Notes under the pieces: model-generated
What the model was told of the DNA's origin: nothing
Databases searched by the model: none
What the model saw: only the letters and a program-made list of their open reading frames with translations
Source of the DNA: Planctomycetota bacterium
Lineage (GTDB): Bacteria; Planctomycetota; Phycisphaerae; UBA1845; Fen-1342
Direction of reading: 5' to 3'
DNA: 36,787 nt
Assembly (NCBI GenBank): GCA_022574815.1
Contig: JACZRH010000007.1
Location: 1-36,787 of the forward strand
In this document: piece by piece, positions 22,762 to 30,794 of the stretch
Layout: each line of letters begins with the position of its first letter
Position numbering within the stretch: position 1 is the first letter of the stretch
Program-made: the position numbers and the translations under genes

Positions 22762-23777
22762 CGGGCACTCCGATCAGAATCCATGCCCCGCAACACGCGT
22801 TCGGGCCAGGCAAAGTTCGAGAAGATCCCGCCGGTCTGCACGAACACCACCGGGTGCTCGCGGCCCCAACGACCTTCGCGAACCGCGTCGAGCACGGCGC
22901 AAAACGCCTTGGCGGTGTAGACCGGGTCGAGCACGATGCCCTCCGCGCGGGCTACGTGCTGGAGCGTCGCAATCGCGGCCGGAGTGGGAATGCCGTAGCC
23001 GGCGCCCACGTAACCATCGATAAATTGCAGACGGGACTCGTCGAGCTCGATCGGTAGCTGAAAGCTCTCGATCGCCTCGCGACACAGTCGGCTCACGACC
23101 CGCTTGTGATACGGGATGTCGTCGCTCACCGGCACCGCCCAGAGCGTTACGTGCTCCAGGCCGTGCAGCAGCAGCCCGAGCAACAGGCCCGCACACGTCC
23201 CGCCCGACGAGATCGGAACCACCAGATCGCAGCGCTCGATGTCCACGGCCCGCAGTTGCTCGGCCAGTTCGGCGGCGGCGCGGATGTAGCCCCAACAGCC
23301 GAGCGGCTCCGAGGCCCCCATCGGCGTGTAGCGCGGATTGCGGCCCGTCGCGATCAGCTCGGCCAGGACGTCGTTGACGATTTGATCGTGGTCGGCGTCG
23401 AACCGCACGCGCGAATAGGAGCGCGTCTCGGCGCCGAACAGCACGTCGAGCAGGTGATTGCCCTGCGGGACGCCGTCCGCCTCGGGGCGAAACAGCAGCA
23501 GCGCCTTGAGACCGGCCTTGGCGCAGGCGGCGGCGGTGGCGCGACAGTGATTCGACTGGCTCGTGCCCTCGGTCACGATGGTGTCCTGGCCGGCGAAGCA
23601 AGCGTCGGCGAGGATGTACTCGAGCTTGCGGATCTTGTTGCCTGAGACCTCGAGCCCGGTCAGGTCGTCGCGCTTCATCCAGATTCGCGCGCCGTCGAGC
23701 TCTTCGTTGAGGCGCGAAAGCTGGACCAGGGGTGTCGGGAGCTGAGCGAGTTGAATGCGATCGGGTTCGGGTGCCAT
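22758..23777 (-). CDS. PLP-dependent D-cysteine desulfhydrase / ACC deaminase family enzyme
   Basis: The 339-residue fold-type II PLP enzyme has KRDDLTGLEVSGNKIRKLEY (35-54), with the likely PLP lysine Lys48 in SGNK. EGTSQSNHCRATAAA, the phosphate-binding SSGGTCAGL, LDPVYTAKA and the closing FVQTGGIFSNF are all typical. D-cysteine desulfhydrase splits D-Cys to pyruvate, sulfide and ammonia; ACC deaminase opens 1-aminocyclopropane-1-carboxylate. The sequence does not settle which substrate is used, though the family at large favours D-cysteine. AAAGG precedes the ATG by seven bases. It is translationally coupled to moaC, which suggests but does not prove a link between cysteine sulfur and cofactor synthesis. 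Confidence 0.88.
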   Translation of the reverse strand: MAPEPDRIQLAQLPTPLVQLSRLNEELDGARIWMKRDDLTGLEVSGNKIRKLEYILADACFAGQDTIVTEGTSQSNHCRATAAACAKAGLKALLLFRPEADGVPQGNHLLDVLFGAETRSYSRVRFDADHDQIVNDVLAELIATGRNPRYTPMGASEPLGCWGYIRAAAELAEQLRAVDIERCDLVVPISSGGTCAGLLLGLLLHGLEHVTLWAVPVSDDIPYHKRVVSRLCREAIESFQLPIELDESRLQFIDGYVGAGYGIPTPAAIATLQHVARAEGIVLDPVYTAKAFCAVLDAVREGRWGREHPVVFVQTGGIFSNFAWPERVLRGMDSDRSAR

Positions 23778-23932
23778 GCGCCGCCTTTCGTTGCGTGTCG
23801 CGCCCTACTGTAACGCCGTCGCTGGAATCGCAAAACCGCCCGGTTCCACGCGGGTGCGTCGCGGAAAGCGGGCCGCTACAATTCCGCCTGGTCACGATCG
23901 TCCATTGGGTGAGCCGTCGGAGCCGTCGCGGG

Positions 23933-25024
23933 ATGAATCCTGTCAGGTCGGTCGCATGGAACGTGTCCGCCGGGGTGTTGGCCGGCCTTTTCGTCATCGG
24001 GTCGGTCGGATGCGTGACGCTGGACGGGCGGCGGTCCGTCGAGCCGACACCGGACGCGGCCGTGAATCACTACGTCGAATCGGCTCGCAGCGAGCTTCGC
24101 GCCCGCGCCGATCTCCGCACTCGAGCGCGGACCGAACGTCTCGTCCTCAACGAGTCATTGCGGCCCCGCGGTCCGGCCTCCGCCGGCTCAACGAGCGCGG
24201 CGGCGACCTTCCAAGCCGTTCCCACGCTCGGCATGTATTCCGAGCCGAGTGCTCTTGGTGGATCGCAGCCGACCACCGTGCCGGCGGTGACGCTGCCCGC
24301 GAGTTATTGGAGCGAGGACATTTGGCACCAGATGGGCGACGAGTTTCTGTCATTTACGCAGCGCGATTTTTGGCGCGGCTTCAAGACGTCCTTCTGGGAC
24401 GTGGAAAACGCGCTGGCGCTCACCGCCACGATGGTCGCCAGTATCTCCGTTCGCGAAAGCGGAGTCGACGACGCCGTTCGCCGGCGCATCCGCGGGCATC
24501 GCCGACTTGGCGACTTCGATGAGCCCCTTCAGATCCTGGGGAACCCGGGCACGCACATCGCGGCCGCGGGTCTCTTGTGGCTCGGCAGCACGCTCGCCGA
24601 AGATCCGAAGCAGCACGAGGTCTCCAAGACGCTGGCCCAGGCCCTAGCGGTCAACGGCGTGACCACGCTGGCGTTGAAGACGGCCGCCAACACGCGCTCG
24701 CCGGACGGCGAACGCTATGCCTGGCCGAGCGGGCACACGTCGAGTGCCTTCACGACGGCGGCGGTGCTGAACGAGTCTTACGGGCCGTGGGTGGGCGTGC
24801 CGTCGTTGGCCCTGGCGGGCCTGGTCGGGTATCAGCGGCTGGACTCGCGGTCGCACGATTTTTCCGATGTCGTCTTCGGCGCCGTGCTGGGCTATGTCAT
24901 CGGTTCTTCGATCGCCCGCGACAACAAGGCGGCCTTCCCCGAAATCTTCGGGATGCAGCTCGTCCCGTTCGCCGACCCGCAGACCGGTGCGTCGGGGTTT
25001 GTGTTGATGGGGAGCATTCGCTAG
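23933..25024 (+). CDS. PAP2-superfamily phosphatase with lipoprotein-like N terminus
   Basis: The 363-residue protein carries the three acid-phosphatase motifs: KTAANTRSP from Lys249 (a shortened KxxxxxxRP), PSGH at 265-268, and Arg302-x5-His308-xxx-Asp312 (RLDSRSHDFSD). Such enzymes dephosphorylate lipid phosphates or, in the periplasm, undecaprenyl pyrophosphate or similar substrates. An N-terminal hydrophobic stretch (11-26) ends in GSVGC with Cys27, resembling a lipobox, though Ser at -3 is unusual. About 90 residues of low-conservation linker follow before the helical domain. A TACAAT box (23877-23882) is a possible -10. The ATG at 23933 is preceded by a weak ribosome-binding site. Confidence 0.82.
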   Translation: MNPVRSVAWNVSAGVLAGLFVIGSVGCVTLDGRRSVEPTPDAAVNHYVESARSELRARADLRTRARTERLVLNESLRPRGPASAGSTSAAATFQAVPTLGMYSEPSALGGSQPTTVPAVTLPASYWSEDIWHQMGDEFLSFTQRDFWRGFKTSFWDVENALALTATMVASISVRESGVDDAVRRRIRGHRRLGDFDEPLQILGNPGTHIAAAGLLWLGSTLAEDPKQHEVSKTLAQALAVNGVTTLALKTAANTRSPDGERYAWPSGHTSSAFTTAAVLNESYGPWVGVPSLALAGLVGYQRLDSRSHDFSDVVFGAVLGYVIGSSIARDNKAAFPEIFGMQLVPFADPQTGASGFVLMGSIR

Positions 25025-25047
25025 CGCAGCGAGTCGAAAGGAGCGCC

Positions 25048-25497
25048 GTGCGTGCAACGGTTCAGCGGGTGCAAAGTGCCAAGGTCGTTGTCGACGATTC
25101 AACCGTTGGCCGGATCGACGGCGGCTTGCTCGTCTACGCCGCCGCCGCGCCCGATGACGGTGCGGAGGACGTGGACTACATCGCTGACAAGGTGGCGCAT
25201 CTGCGCATTTTCAACGACCAAGCCCACAAGATGAACCTCGACGTGGGTCGGGCGGGTGGCGCCGTGTTGCTGATCAGCGCATTTGCTCTCTACGCCGACG
25301 CCCGTCGCGGGCGCCGGCCCTCGTTCGAGAGCGCCGCCCGCGGAGACATCGCCGAACCACTGATCGAACAACTCGCCGACGGGATTCGCCGTCACGGCCT
25401 GACCGTGGCAACCGGACGATTTGCGGCGACCATGCAGGTGGAATCGGTCAACGACGGGCCGATCTGCATTCTGCTCGATTCTCGCCGAGGCTTCTGA
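25048..25497 (+). CDS. dtd: D-aminoacyl-tRNA deacylase (DTD) with altered signature motifs
   Basis: DTD removes D-amino acids and glycine mischarged on tRNA. The 149-residue protein fits the family along its length, starting RATVQRVQSAKVVV and ending GRFAATMQVESVNDGP. The two active-site motifs differ from the rule: SQFTL at 77-81 is SAFAL (Ala78 and Ala80), and the Gly-cisPro motif GPVT at 137-140 is GPIC (Cys140). Residues 137-138 (Gly-Pro) are intact. The frame is clean, so this is not a damaged gene. The GTG start at 25048 follows AAAGGAG by four bases, and the gene lies 23 bases after the PAP2 gene, probably on the same mRNA. Whether it still edits tRNA is open. Confidence 0.9.
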   Translation: MRATVQRVQSAKVVVDDSTVGRIDGGLLVYAAAAPDDGAEDVDYIADKVAHLRIFNDQAHKMNLDVGRAGGAVLLISAFALYADARRGRRPSFESAARGDIAEPLIEQLADGIRRHGLTVATGRFAATMQVESVNDGPICILLDSRRGF

Positions 25498-25609
25498 GCT
25501 CGGGGCGGCGCGGGTCGGCCCAGGGGAGGGATGTGGCTGCCGCTTACTTTCAGATGCCGAGCGGTTCGGAGCCCGTCCGCTCGCGCACCGAATCGGAACC
25601 CGTGGGTCT

Positions 25610-25638
25610 ACCGGCCCGGCCGGTCGGCACGATAGAAT
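25610..25638 (+). promoter_or_regulatory. 7-1-7 palindrome and -10 box ahead of mogA (leaderless type)
   Basis: ACCGGCC (25610-25616) and GGCCGGT (25618-25624) form a perfect inverted repeat at the -35 position. TAGAAT (25633-25638) lies exactly six bases before the mogA ATG, so transcription would start at the ATG. No Shine-Dalgarno sequence is visible. Confidence 0.4.
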
Positions 25639-25644
25639 ACGAAC

Positions 25645-26121
25645 ATGCCTAACCGTGCGGTCGTCTTGACGATTTCCGACTCACGCAGCGCCGGCTCGGC
25701 CGAAGACCGCAGCGGGCCGGCGATCATCGAACAGTTGCCGAGCCTCGATTCGGTTCTGGTCCATCGCGAGATCGTCCCCGACGACCCGGACCGCATTCGC
25801 GACGCGGTCAAGACCTGGATCGGCCGCTGCGAGATCATCTTCACGACCGGCGGCACCGGCGTCGCGGCCCGCGATGTCACGCCCGAGGCGATTCGGCCCC
25901 TGATCGAGCGTGAGCTGCCCGGCTTCGGCGAGGCCATGCGTATGCGCGCCTTCGAGAAGACGCCTCTATCGGTCGTCTCGCGCGGCGGCGCAGGCGTTGC
26001 GAACAATACGCTGATGGTCTGGCTGCCGGGCTCACCCGGCGCGGCGACGGAGTGCATCGAGTGGCTCGCGCCGGCGATTCGGCATGTCGCGGCGTTCCTG
26101 CGCGGCGACACACCCCATTGA
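25645..26121 (+). CDS. Molybdopterin adenylyltransferase-type protein (MogA/MoaB)
   Basis: MogA adenylates molybdopterin before molybdate insertion. The 158-residue protein has LTISDSRSAG (8-17) followed by EDRSGP, FTTGGTGVAARDVTPEAI near 66-83, the MPT-binding core, and LPGSPGA toward the C terminus, which is the MoCF/MoaB fold. MogA and MoaB cannot be separated on sequence alone here. Together with moaC it shows that the organism makes molybdenum or tungsten cofactor. The gene is convergent with the repeat protein, 43 bases away. Confidence 0.92.
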   Translation: MPNRAVVLTISDSRSAGSAEDRSGPAIIEQLPSLDSVLVHREIVPDDPDRIRDAVKTWIGRCEIIFTTGGTGVAARDVTPEAIRPLIERELPGFGEAMRMRAFEKTPLSVVSRGGAGVANNTLMVWLPGSPGAATECIEWLAPAIRHVAAFLRGDTPH

Positions 26122-26164
26122 ATAACGGTGTGCGGGCGGGCACCACGTGGGGCGGGCGGGTGGA

Positions 26165-29092
26165 CTACGGACAGCCGCCTCCGCCGAGGCATTGGAAGAA
26201 GAGGTCGATATCACCGCCGTCGAAGCGGCCGTCGTTATTCATGTCGCCGAGCAGTGGGTCGCAGTTCGGAAACCGCGCAGCGTAGGCGGGCGGGTCGCCT
26301 AAGGCGAGAAAGAAGGGGTCGATGTCCGCTCCGTTAAAGACGCCGTCGCAATTGAGATCGCCCGGCGGGTTGGCGGGAGGAAGGTCGAGTGCCCAGAGTT
26401 CGTTGCCGGTCGCGGTGTCCGAGGCCGAGAAGAACAGCCGGTTTCCCACGACCGTCAGGTTGGACGGGTTGGCGGCGTCCGGCCCGGCCTCGATCTGAAC
26501 CGTTCCTTCGGTTGTGCCGTCGCTCTTCCAGAGCGTCTGGCCGCCGAAATAGTCGAAAATGGTGAAGTACAGCGTGCCGTAGGCGTCCGTGAAGTTCCCG
26601 ATGCTGCTGAAGGGGCTGCTGGGGGGGATCGACATGTGCTTGATGAGCGTGGTGCCGCCGGCAGTGCCGTTGCTGATCCAGAGTTTATATCCGGTTGCCG
26701 ATAAACCCGTCAAAAAGAAGAGCCGGTTCCCGACTCGCTTAAGATTGTAGCCGAGTTCTTCACCCAGATCGGTAACGAGAACGGTCCCTGCCGCGGTTCC
26801 GTCCGTCTTCCAAAGCGTAGGGCCGCGAATGGGGTCCAGCCCAAAGAACAACAGCTCATTACCGAGGCGGACAGACATCGGGAATATGCCGAAGAAGTAG
26901 AGGCCGTCATCCGGGCCGGGTGCCAGATCGGTCACGAGGCTGGTCCCTTGTGGTGTGCCATTGCTTCTCCAAAGCTCGCGGCCGTGAACATCGTCGTCCG
27001 CGAAAAAAAGTAAGGTGCCCTTGAGCTCAACCAAATCAGATGGGTTGGAGCTCGCGAAGCCTTGCCTGACGTCTTTGACCAAGACGGTGCCCTGCGGCGT
27101 GCCGTCGGTGCGCCAGAGTTCAATACCGGTGAAATCCTCGCGGGCACTAAAAAAGACCAGATTGTCGACAACTGTGAAGTCGGCGGGTCTCGAGTCGGAA
27201 GAGCCCGCGCGGATGTCCCTCAGAAGTAACGTACCCGTGGGCGTCCCATCGCTGATCCACGGCTCATCGCCGTTGATCGGATCCGAGCCGACGAAAACCA
27301 GGGAGTTGTTGAACGCATGTAGCGAGGCGAGGGATCCCGCGCCGCCGGTCGACATTTCCTTCACGAGCACGGTGCCCTCCGGCGTTCCATCGGTACGGAA
27401 CAAACCCTCCGTGTCCAGCGTAACCCAATGGTCGAAGTACAAAACGTCATTGAGGACGATCATGGACGAAGTCGCCGATTGGCGACCAGGCCCGGGAAAG
27501 ACGTCGAGAAAAAGGTTCGTCCCGGATGGCGTGCCGTCGCTGCGCCAGAGCTCGTCGCCGTTCATGGCATCGTTCGCGACCAGGTATAGCACCCCGCCGA
27601 AGTCCGTGAGGACGTGCGGCGCGGATGAGTCGGTTCCCGGTCGAATCTCAGTCAGGAGTCGCGTGCCCGTACCGGTTCCGTCGCTCACCCAAAGCTCGCT
27701 GCCGTGCGTGCCGTCGTCGGCGCCGAAGAACACAAGACCAGCGGCCATGGTTCCCAGGATCGGTTCGGAGGAGGGGCTGCCGGGATTGATGTCGTGAAGC
27801 CGGCGCGTGCCGGCAGTAGTCCCGTCACTAACCCAAACCTCGTCTCCGCTCGTGCCATCGTTCGCGACAAAATACAGCTCGTTGCCAAGTACGACCAAAT
27901 CATGTGGATTGGAGCTCGTAATCGGGTTGATGTCCCGCACGAGCTGGGTTCCGCTCGCCGTCCCGTCGCTGCGCCACAAATCGTTGCCTGCGTTGGCGGG
28001 AGCGGCGGAAAAGAACACGCTGCCATTCATGTGGGTTATGTGTTCGGGTTGGGAGCTGGCTGGGCCGGCGGCGATGTCCGCCACCATTACCGTCCCGGGT
28101 TCCGTGCCATCGGATTTCCATAGCTCGATGCCACGGACGCCGTCCGACGCGGCAAAAAACAGCGTTGCACCGGCGGCTTCCAGGTCATGCGGAACCGAAC
28201 CGCCCGTTGACGGAACGATGTCCCGGACCAGGGCTGTGCCCGACGGTGTACCGTCGCTCTTCCATAGCTCCGAGCCGTACGTACTCTCGGTACACTGGAA
28301 GAAGAGCACGGAATTCACGGCCGTCATCTCAGCGATCCCGCTCCCCGCCGGGCCCGGTTCGATATCCGCGACCATGACGGTGCCCTCCTGCGTGCCGTCA
28401 CTTTTCCAAAGCTCACGACCGTTTGTTCCGTCATCGGCAGTGAAAAAGAGAGTGCCACCGACATTCGCCAAGTTCATCGGATTGCCCGAAGCTCCTCCGA
28501 CTTGGGTATCCTTGACCAGGTAGGCCGTCCGCGTCCGAGTGTCATAGGCCAGGAGTTCGACGCCTAGCCTGGAGAACGAAGCCACAAAGAACACGACCGG
28601 TCCGACGCGCTCCAGTTCGCTGATCAAGCCGAGATTATTTCCCGGCGGGATCGTCACCCTGTTCGTACCCTGCGCGGTGCCGTCGCTTGTCCAGAGGCCG
28701 CCGACCCTCTGCGTCGTAAAAACAAGCGTGTCTGTGACGGCAGTCAGGTTCTCAGGCCACGAGAAACGCGGGTGCCACGGGCCGACAAATCGGTCCACTA
28801 CCAATGCGGTGCCCGCGGCAGTACCGTCGCTGCGCCAGAGCTCGACGCCGAATCGTTCCGTCATCGCGACGAAGTAGGCCACGCCGTTCATCGTCACAAG
28901 ATTTCGGGGACCCGAAGATGCCGGAGTTGTGTTGATGTCCGCGACCAGATACGGCGCATCGGCACGCGCTACGGGTTCCGTTGCCATTCCGAGAGCGCCG
29001 AGCGCCGCCGCCCAAAGGACGGTGAGCTCCCGGCCGAGCCATGCGCGTCGAGACACTCTGCGTGGCATGATCGGCGCCGATCTGTCATTCAT
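26165..29092 (-). CDS. Secreted ELWxxDGT-repeat protein with dockerin-like tail
   Basis: The 975-residue protein is built from about 17 copies of a roughly 48-residue unit centred on ELWxSDGTxxGTxLVxD, with a companion LFFxAxD strand; this pattern suggests beta-propeller blades. The N terminus has a signal peptide with a twin-arginine-like SRRAWLG motif, a hydrophobic core (VLWAAALGALG) and a likely cut after ARADA. The last 65 residues hold two calcium-loop motifs, GDLNCDGVFNGADID and GDMNNDGRFDGGDID, typical of dockerin-like tails in planctomycetes, ending in GGGGCP. It is probably exported to the surface or periplasm; its ligand is unknown. GGAGG (29106-29102) is nine bases before the ATG. 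Confidence 0.9.
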   Translation of the reverse strand: MNDRSAPIMPRRVSRRAWLGRELTVLWAAALGALGMATEPVARADAPYLVADINTTPASSGPRNLVTMNGVAYFVAMTERFGVELWRSDGTAAGTALVVDRFVGPWHPRFSWPENLTAVTDTLVFTTQRVGGLWTSDGTAQGTNRVTIPPGNNLGLISELERVGPVVFFVASFSRLGVELLAYDTRTRTAYLVKDTQVGGASGNPMNLANVGGTLFFTADDGTNGRELWKSDGTQEGTVMVADIEPGPAGSGIAEMTAVNSVLFFQCTESTYGSELWKSDGTPSGTALVRDIVPSTGGSVPHDLEAAGATLFFAASDGVRGIELWKSDGTEPGTVMVADIAAGPASSQPEHITHMNGSVFFSAAPANAGNDLWRSDGTASGTQLVRDINPITSSNPHDLVVLGNELYFVANDGTSGDEVWVSDGTTAGTRRLHDINPGSPSSEPILGTMAAGLVFFGADDGTHGSELWVSDGTGTGTRLLTEIRPGTDSSAPHVLTDFGGVLYLVANDAMNGDELWRSDGTPSGTNLFLDVFPGPGRQSATSSMIVLNDVLYFDHWVTLDTEGLFRTDGTPEGTVLVKEMSTGGAGSLASLHAFNNSLVFVGSDPINGDEPWISDGTPTGTLLLRDIRAGSSDSRPADFTVVDNLVFFSAREDFTGIELWRTDGTPQGTVLVKDVRQGFASSNPSDLVELKGTLLFFADDDVHGRELWRSNGTPQGTSLVTDLAPGPDDGLYFFGIFPMSVRLGNELLFFGLDPIRGPTLWKTDGTAAGTVLVTDLGEELGYNLKRVGNRLFFLTGLSATGYKLWISNGTAGGTTLIKHMSIPPSSPFSSIGNFTDAYGTLYFTIFDYFGGQTLWKSDGTTEGTVQIEAGPDAANPSNLTVVGNRLFFSASDTATGNELWALDLPPANPPGDLNCDGVFNGADIDPFFLALGDPPAYAARFPNCDPLLGDMNNDGRFDGGDIDLFFQCLGGGGCP
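26390..28845 (-). repeat. About 17 ELWxxDGT coding repeats
   Basis: The unit recurs about every 140-150 bases. Most copies keep DGT and the following GT; variants are LWTSDGT, EVWVSDGT, LFRTDGT, EPWISDGT and LWISNGT, and one copy near the N terminus (ELLAYDTRTRT) is strongly decayed. At DNA level the copies have diverged, so recent tandem expansion is unlikely. Confidence 0.85.
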
Positions 29093-29170
29093 GGTTCCAT
29101 TCCTCCGCCGGCTGCCGCGCTAAGATAGGCCTTCGCGAGTACATTCCGCGATCGTGCAACCTGGAAGTGC

Positions 29171-29176
29171 ATTATA
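29171..29176 (-). promoter_or_regulatory. Perfect TATAAT box ahead of the ELWxxDGT gene
   Basis: The minus strand reads GCTATAATGC in the 140-base gap below pyrE. The -35 region has no good match. The predicted leader is about 70 nt. Confidence 0.4.
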
Positions 29177-29232
29177 GCGAATCGGAATCGATGTGCGGCG
29201 ATTGATCTGAAATCCGGTCCCGCCCGACCTCG

Positions 29233-29763
29233 TCAGGCCATTCGGATTCCGAGGGCGTCCGTTGTGAACAGGGCCTCAAACTGGAAACCGGCGGCCTCCA
29301 CGTTTGCCCGCCCGCCCTCCAGCCGATCGATCACGACCACCACCCGATCGACCGTCGCGCCGGCGTCCGTCAGCGTCTTCATGGCCTCGATCGACTGCCC
29401 GCCCGAGGTCGCGATGTCCTCGACCAGCAGCACCCGTTCACCCGGCTCGAGCGTGCCCTCGATCAGTTTGCCGGTGCCGTAGTCGGCCTTCTTGGCGTTG
29501 CGGACGATCACGAAAGGCTTGTCGGTCTCGAGCGACGTGGCGGCCGCGAGCGCGATGCCGCCCAGCTCGGCGCCGGCGATGCGGTCGATCTCGTCGGTGA
29601 CGAACCGCGCGAAGCGTTTCGCCAACTCGCGCAGCAGCTCGGGCCGCGTCTCGAACAGGTATTTGTCCAGGTAGTACTTGCTCTTGCGCCCGGAGCGCAG
29701 CGTGAAATCGCCTTCGAGATAGGCGGCGGCGCGCAGGGCCTCAGCGAGTTGCGGGTCGGTCAT
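29233..29763 (-). CDS. pyrE: Orotate phosphoribosyltransferase
   Basis: PyrE makes orotidine 5'-phosphate from orotate and PRPP in pyrimidine synthesis. The 176-residue protein has FTLRSGRKSKYYLDKY (21-36, the loop that binds orotate), AGAELGGIALAAA, and the PRPP-binding VLLVEDIATSGGQSI. It is somewhat short for the family (about 190-215 residues) but all motifs are present. The ATG overlaps the stop of the regulator gene as ATGA (29760-29763), so translation is probably coupled. No other pyrimidine gene is near. Confidence 0.94.
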   Translation of the reverse strand: MTDPQLAEALRAAAYLEGDFTLRSGRKSKYYLDKYLFETRPELLRELAKRFARFVTDEIDRIAGAELGGIALAAATSLETDKPFVIVRNAKKADYGTGKLIEGTLEPGERVLLVEDIATSGGQSIEAMKTLTDAGATVDRVVVVIDRLEGGRANVEAAGFQFEALFTTDALGIRMA

Positions 29764-30392
29764 TTCCGCTCCGTTGAAGACGGTTTGGCGCGGCGCGACT
29801 TGCGGGCCGGCCGCTCGGTTCGGGTTGGTCCGCGATCGGCGGCGCGCGGCTCGTTAGCGACGCCGAGCGAGCGGGCCAGCTTGCCCATGCCGTCGCTGCC
29901 GTAGTGCAGGGCCAGATCGAACAGGGCTCCCATCGTGGTGAGAAAGCTATGCAGCTCGTCCAGCCGTCGGCGCAGGGCGCGAACCTGCTCGGGGTCGATG
30001 TCCTCCTGCGAGGCGGTTTTGGGCGCGGACACGATCTCGCGGCAGTGCTCGACGGTCTCGAGGATGGGCTCGATCTCGCGGCGTCGTCGTTCACGCAAAA
30101 TGGTCTCGAACATGTGCCAGATGTCGGTGTCGGCCTGGAAGTACTCCTTGCGGTCGCCGAGCTTGTGCGTGCGGCGGATGAGGCCCCAATCGACGAGTGC
30201 GCGCAGGTTCATGCTGGCGTTTCCGCGGGAGATTTTGAGCTGCATCATGAAGTCGTCGGTGCAAAGCGGCTCCTGGGTGACGAAGAGCAGCGCGTGAATC
30301 TCGGCCATGGTACGGTTAATGCCCCAGTAGCCGCCCATCTCGCCCCAGCGGCGAACGAAAAGGGCTTTGGCTTGCTCGAGTGCGTTGGGCAT
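29760..30392 (-). CDS. GbsR/MarR-type transcriptional regulator
   Basis: The 210-residue protein matches GbsR-type regulators of the MarR superfamily: WGINRTMAEIHALLFV (23-38), a winged helix with LKISRGNASMNLRALVDWGL as the recognition region, and GDRKEYFQAD for the wing. In Bacillus GbsR senses choline and represses betaine synthesis; nothing here points to that ligand. A helical middle part follows, and the C-terminal 35 residues are a basic, disordered tail (ARKSRRAK). It overlaps pyrE by four bases. A palindrome sits 18-35 bases upstream, which suggests autoregulation and possibly control of pyrE. Confidence 0.85.
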   Translation of the reverse strand: MPNALEQAKALFVRRWGEMGGYWGINRTMAEIHALLFVTQEPLCTDDFMMQLKISRGNASMNLRALVDWGLIRRTHKLGDRKEYFQADTDIWHMFETILRERRRREIEPILETVEHCREIVSAPKTASQEDIDPEQVRALRRRLDELHSFLTTMGALFDLALHYGSDGMGKLARSLGVANEPRAADRGPTRTERPARKSRRAKPSSTERK

Positions 30393-30409
30393 GTTTTGAT
30401 CCGCAATTG

Positions 30410-30453
30410 TTTCGAGATATTCTGAAATATAAGCGCATCAGGCGTCCATGCAA
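30410..30453 (-). promoter_or_regulatory. Promoter and candidate operator of gbsR-like-pyrE
   Basis: On the minus strand TTGCAT (30453-30448), a 16-base spacer and TATATT (30431-30426) form a promoter. The symmetric sequence TTTC-n3-ATAT-n3-GAAA (30410-30427) overlaps the -10 box and the start site, where a repressor would block transcription. Confidence 0.45.
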
Positions 30454-30794
30454 GCGCGTTCTACGGGGAAATGGGCCCGCCCGCTTTTCGCGACCTGACC
30501 GATTCCCACGGCTTGCCGCGCGGCCGGCCGGGATTGTTCTTCGAGGCCGATTCGGCCCACCCGACCGCCGATTCGCGGGCTCGCCGGGCCCGGCGCGGCG
30601 GCTTGCTTTTGGCCCACGGCGCGGGCATACTGGGGCCGCGAACGGGCCGTCGAGTTATCATTTCGCACACGCTGGGCGAGAATGGGCGTGGTTGGCAGGC
30701 CCCGAAGCCGTACGCCGCGCCGCGCCTACTAGGGGGCTCGGACGTCGCGGTGCGAGCTGGTGGACGTAGCGACTTGACGAAGGAGCGTGAGCCC
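30454..30794. other. Intergenic stretch ahead of the T6SS block, with candidate promoter
   Basis: No frame here looks like a gene. TTGCTT (30603-30608), a 17-base spacer and CATACT (30626-30631) on the + strand may be the T6SS promoter, which would give a leader of about 155 nt. No upstream activator or sigma-54 site was seen. Confidence 0.35.
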
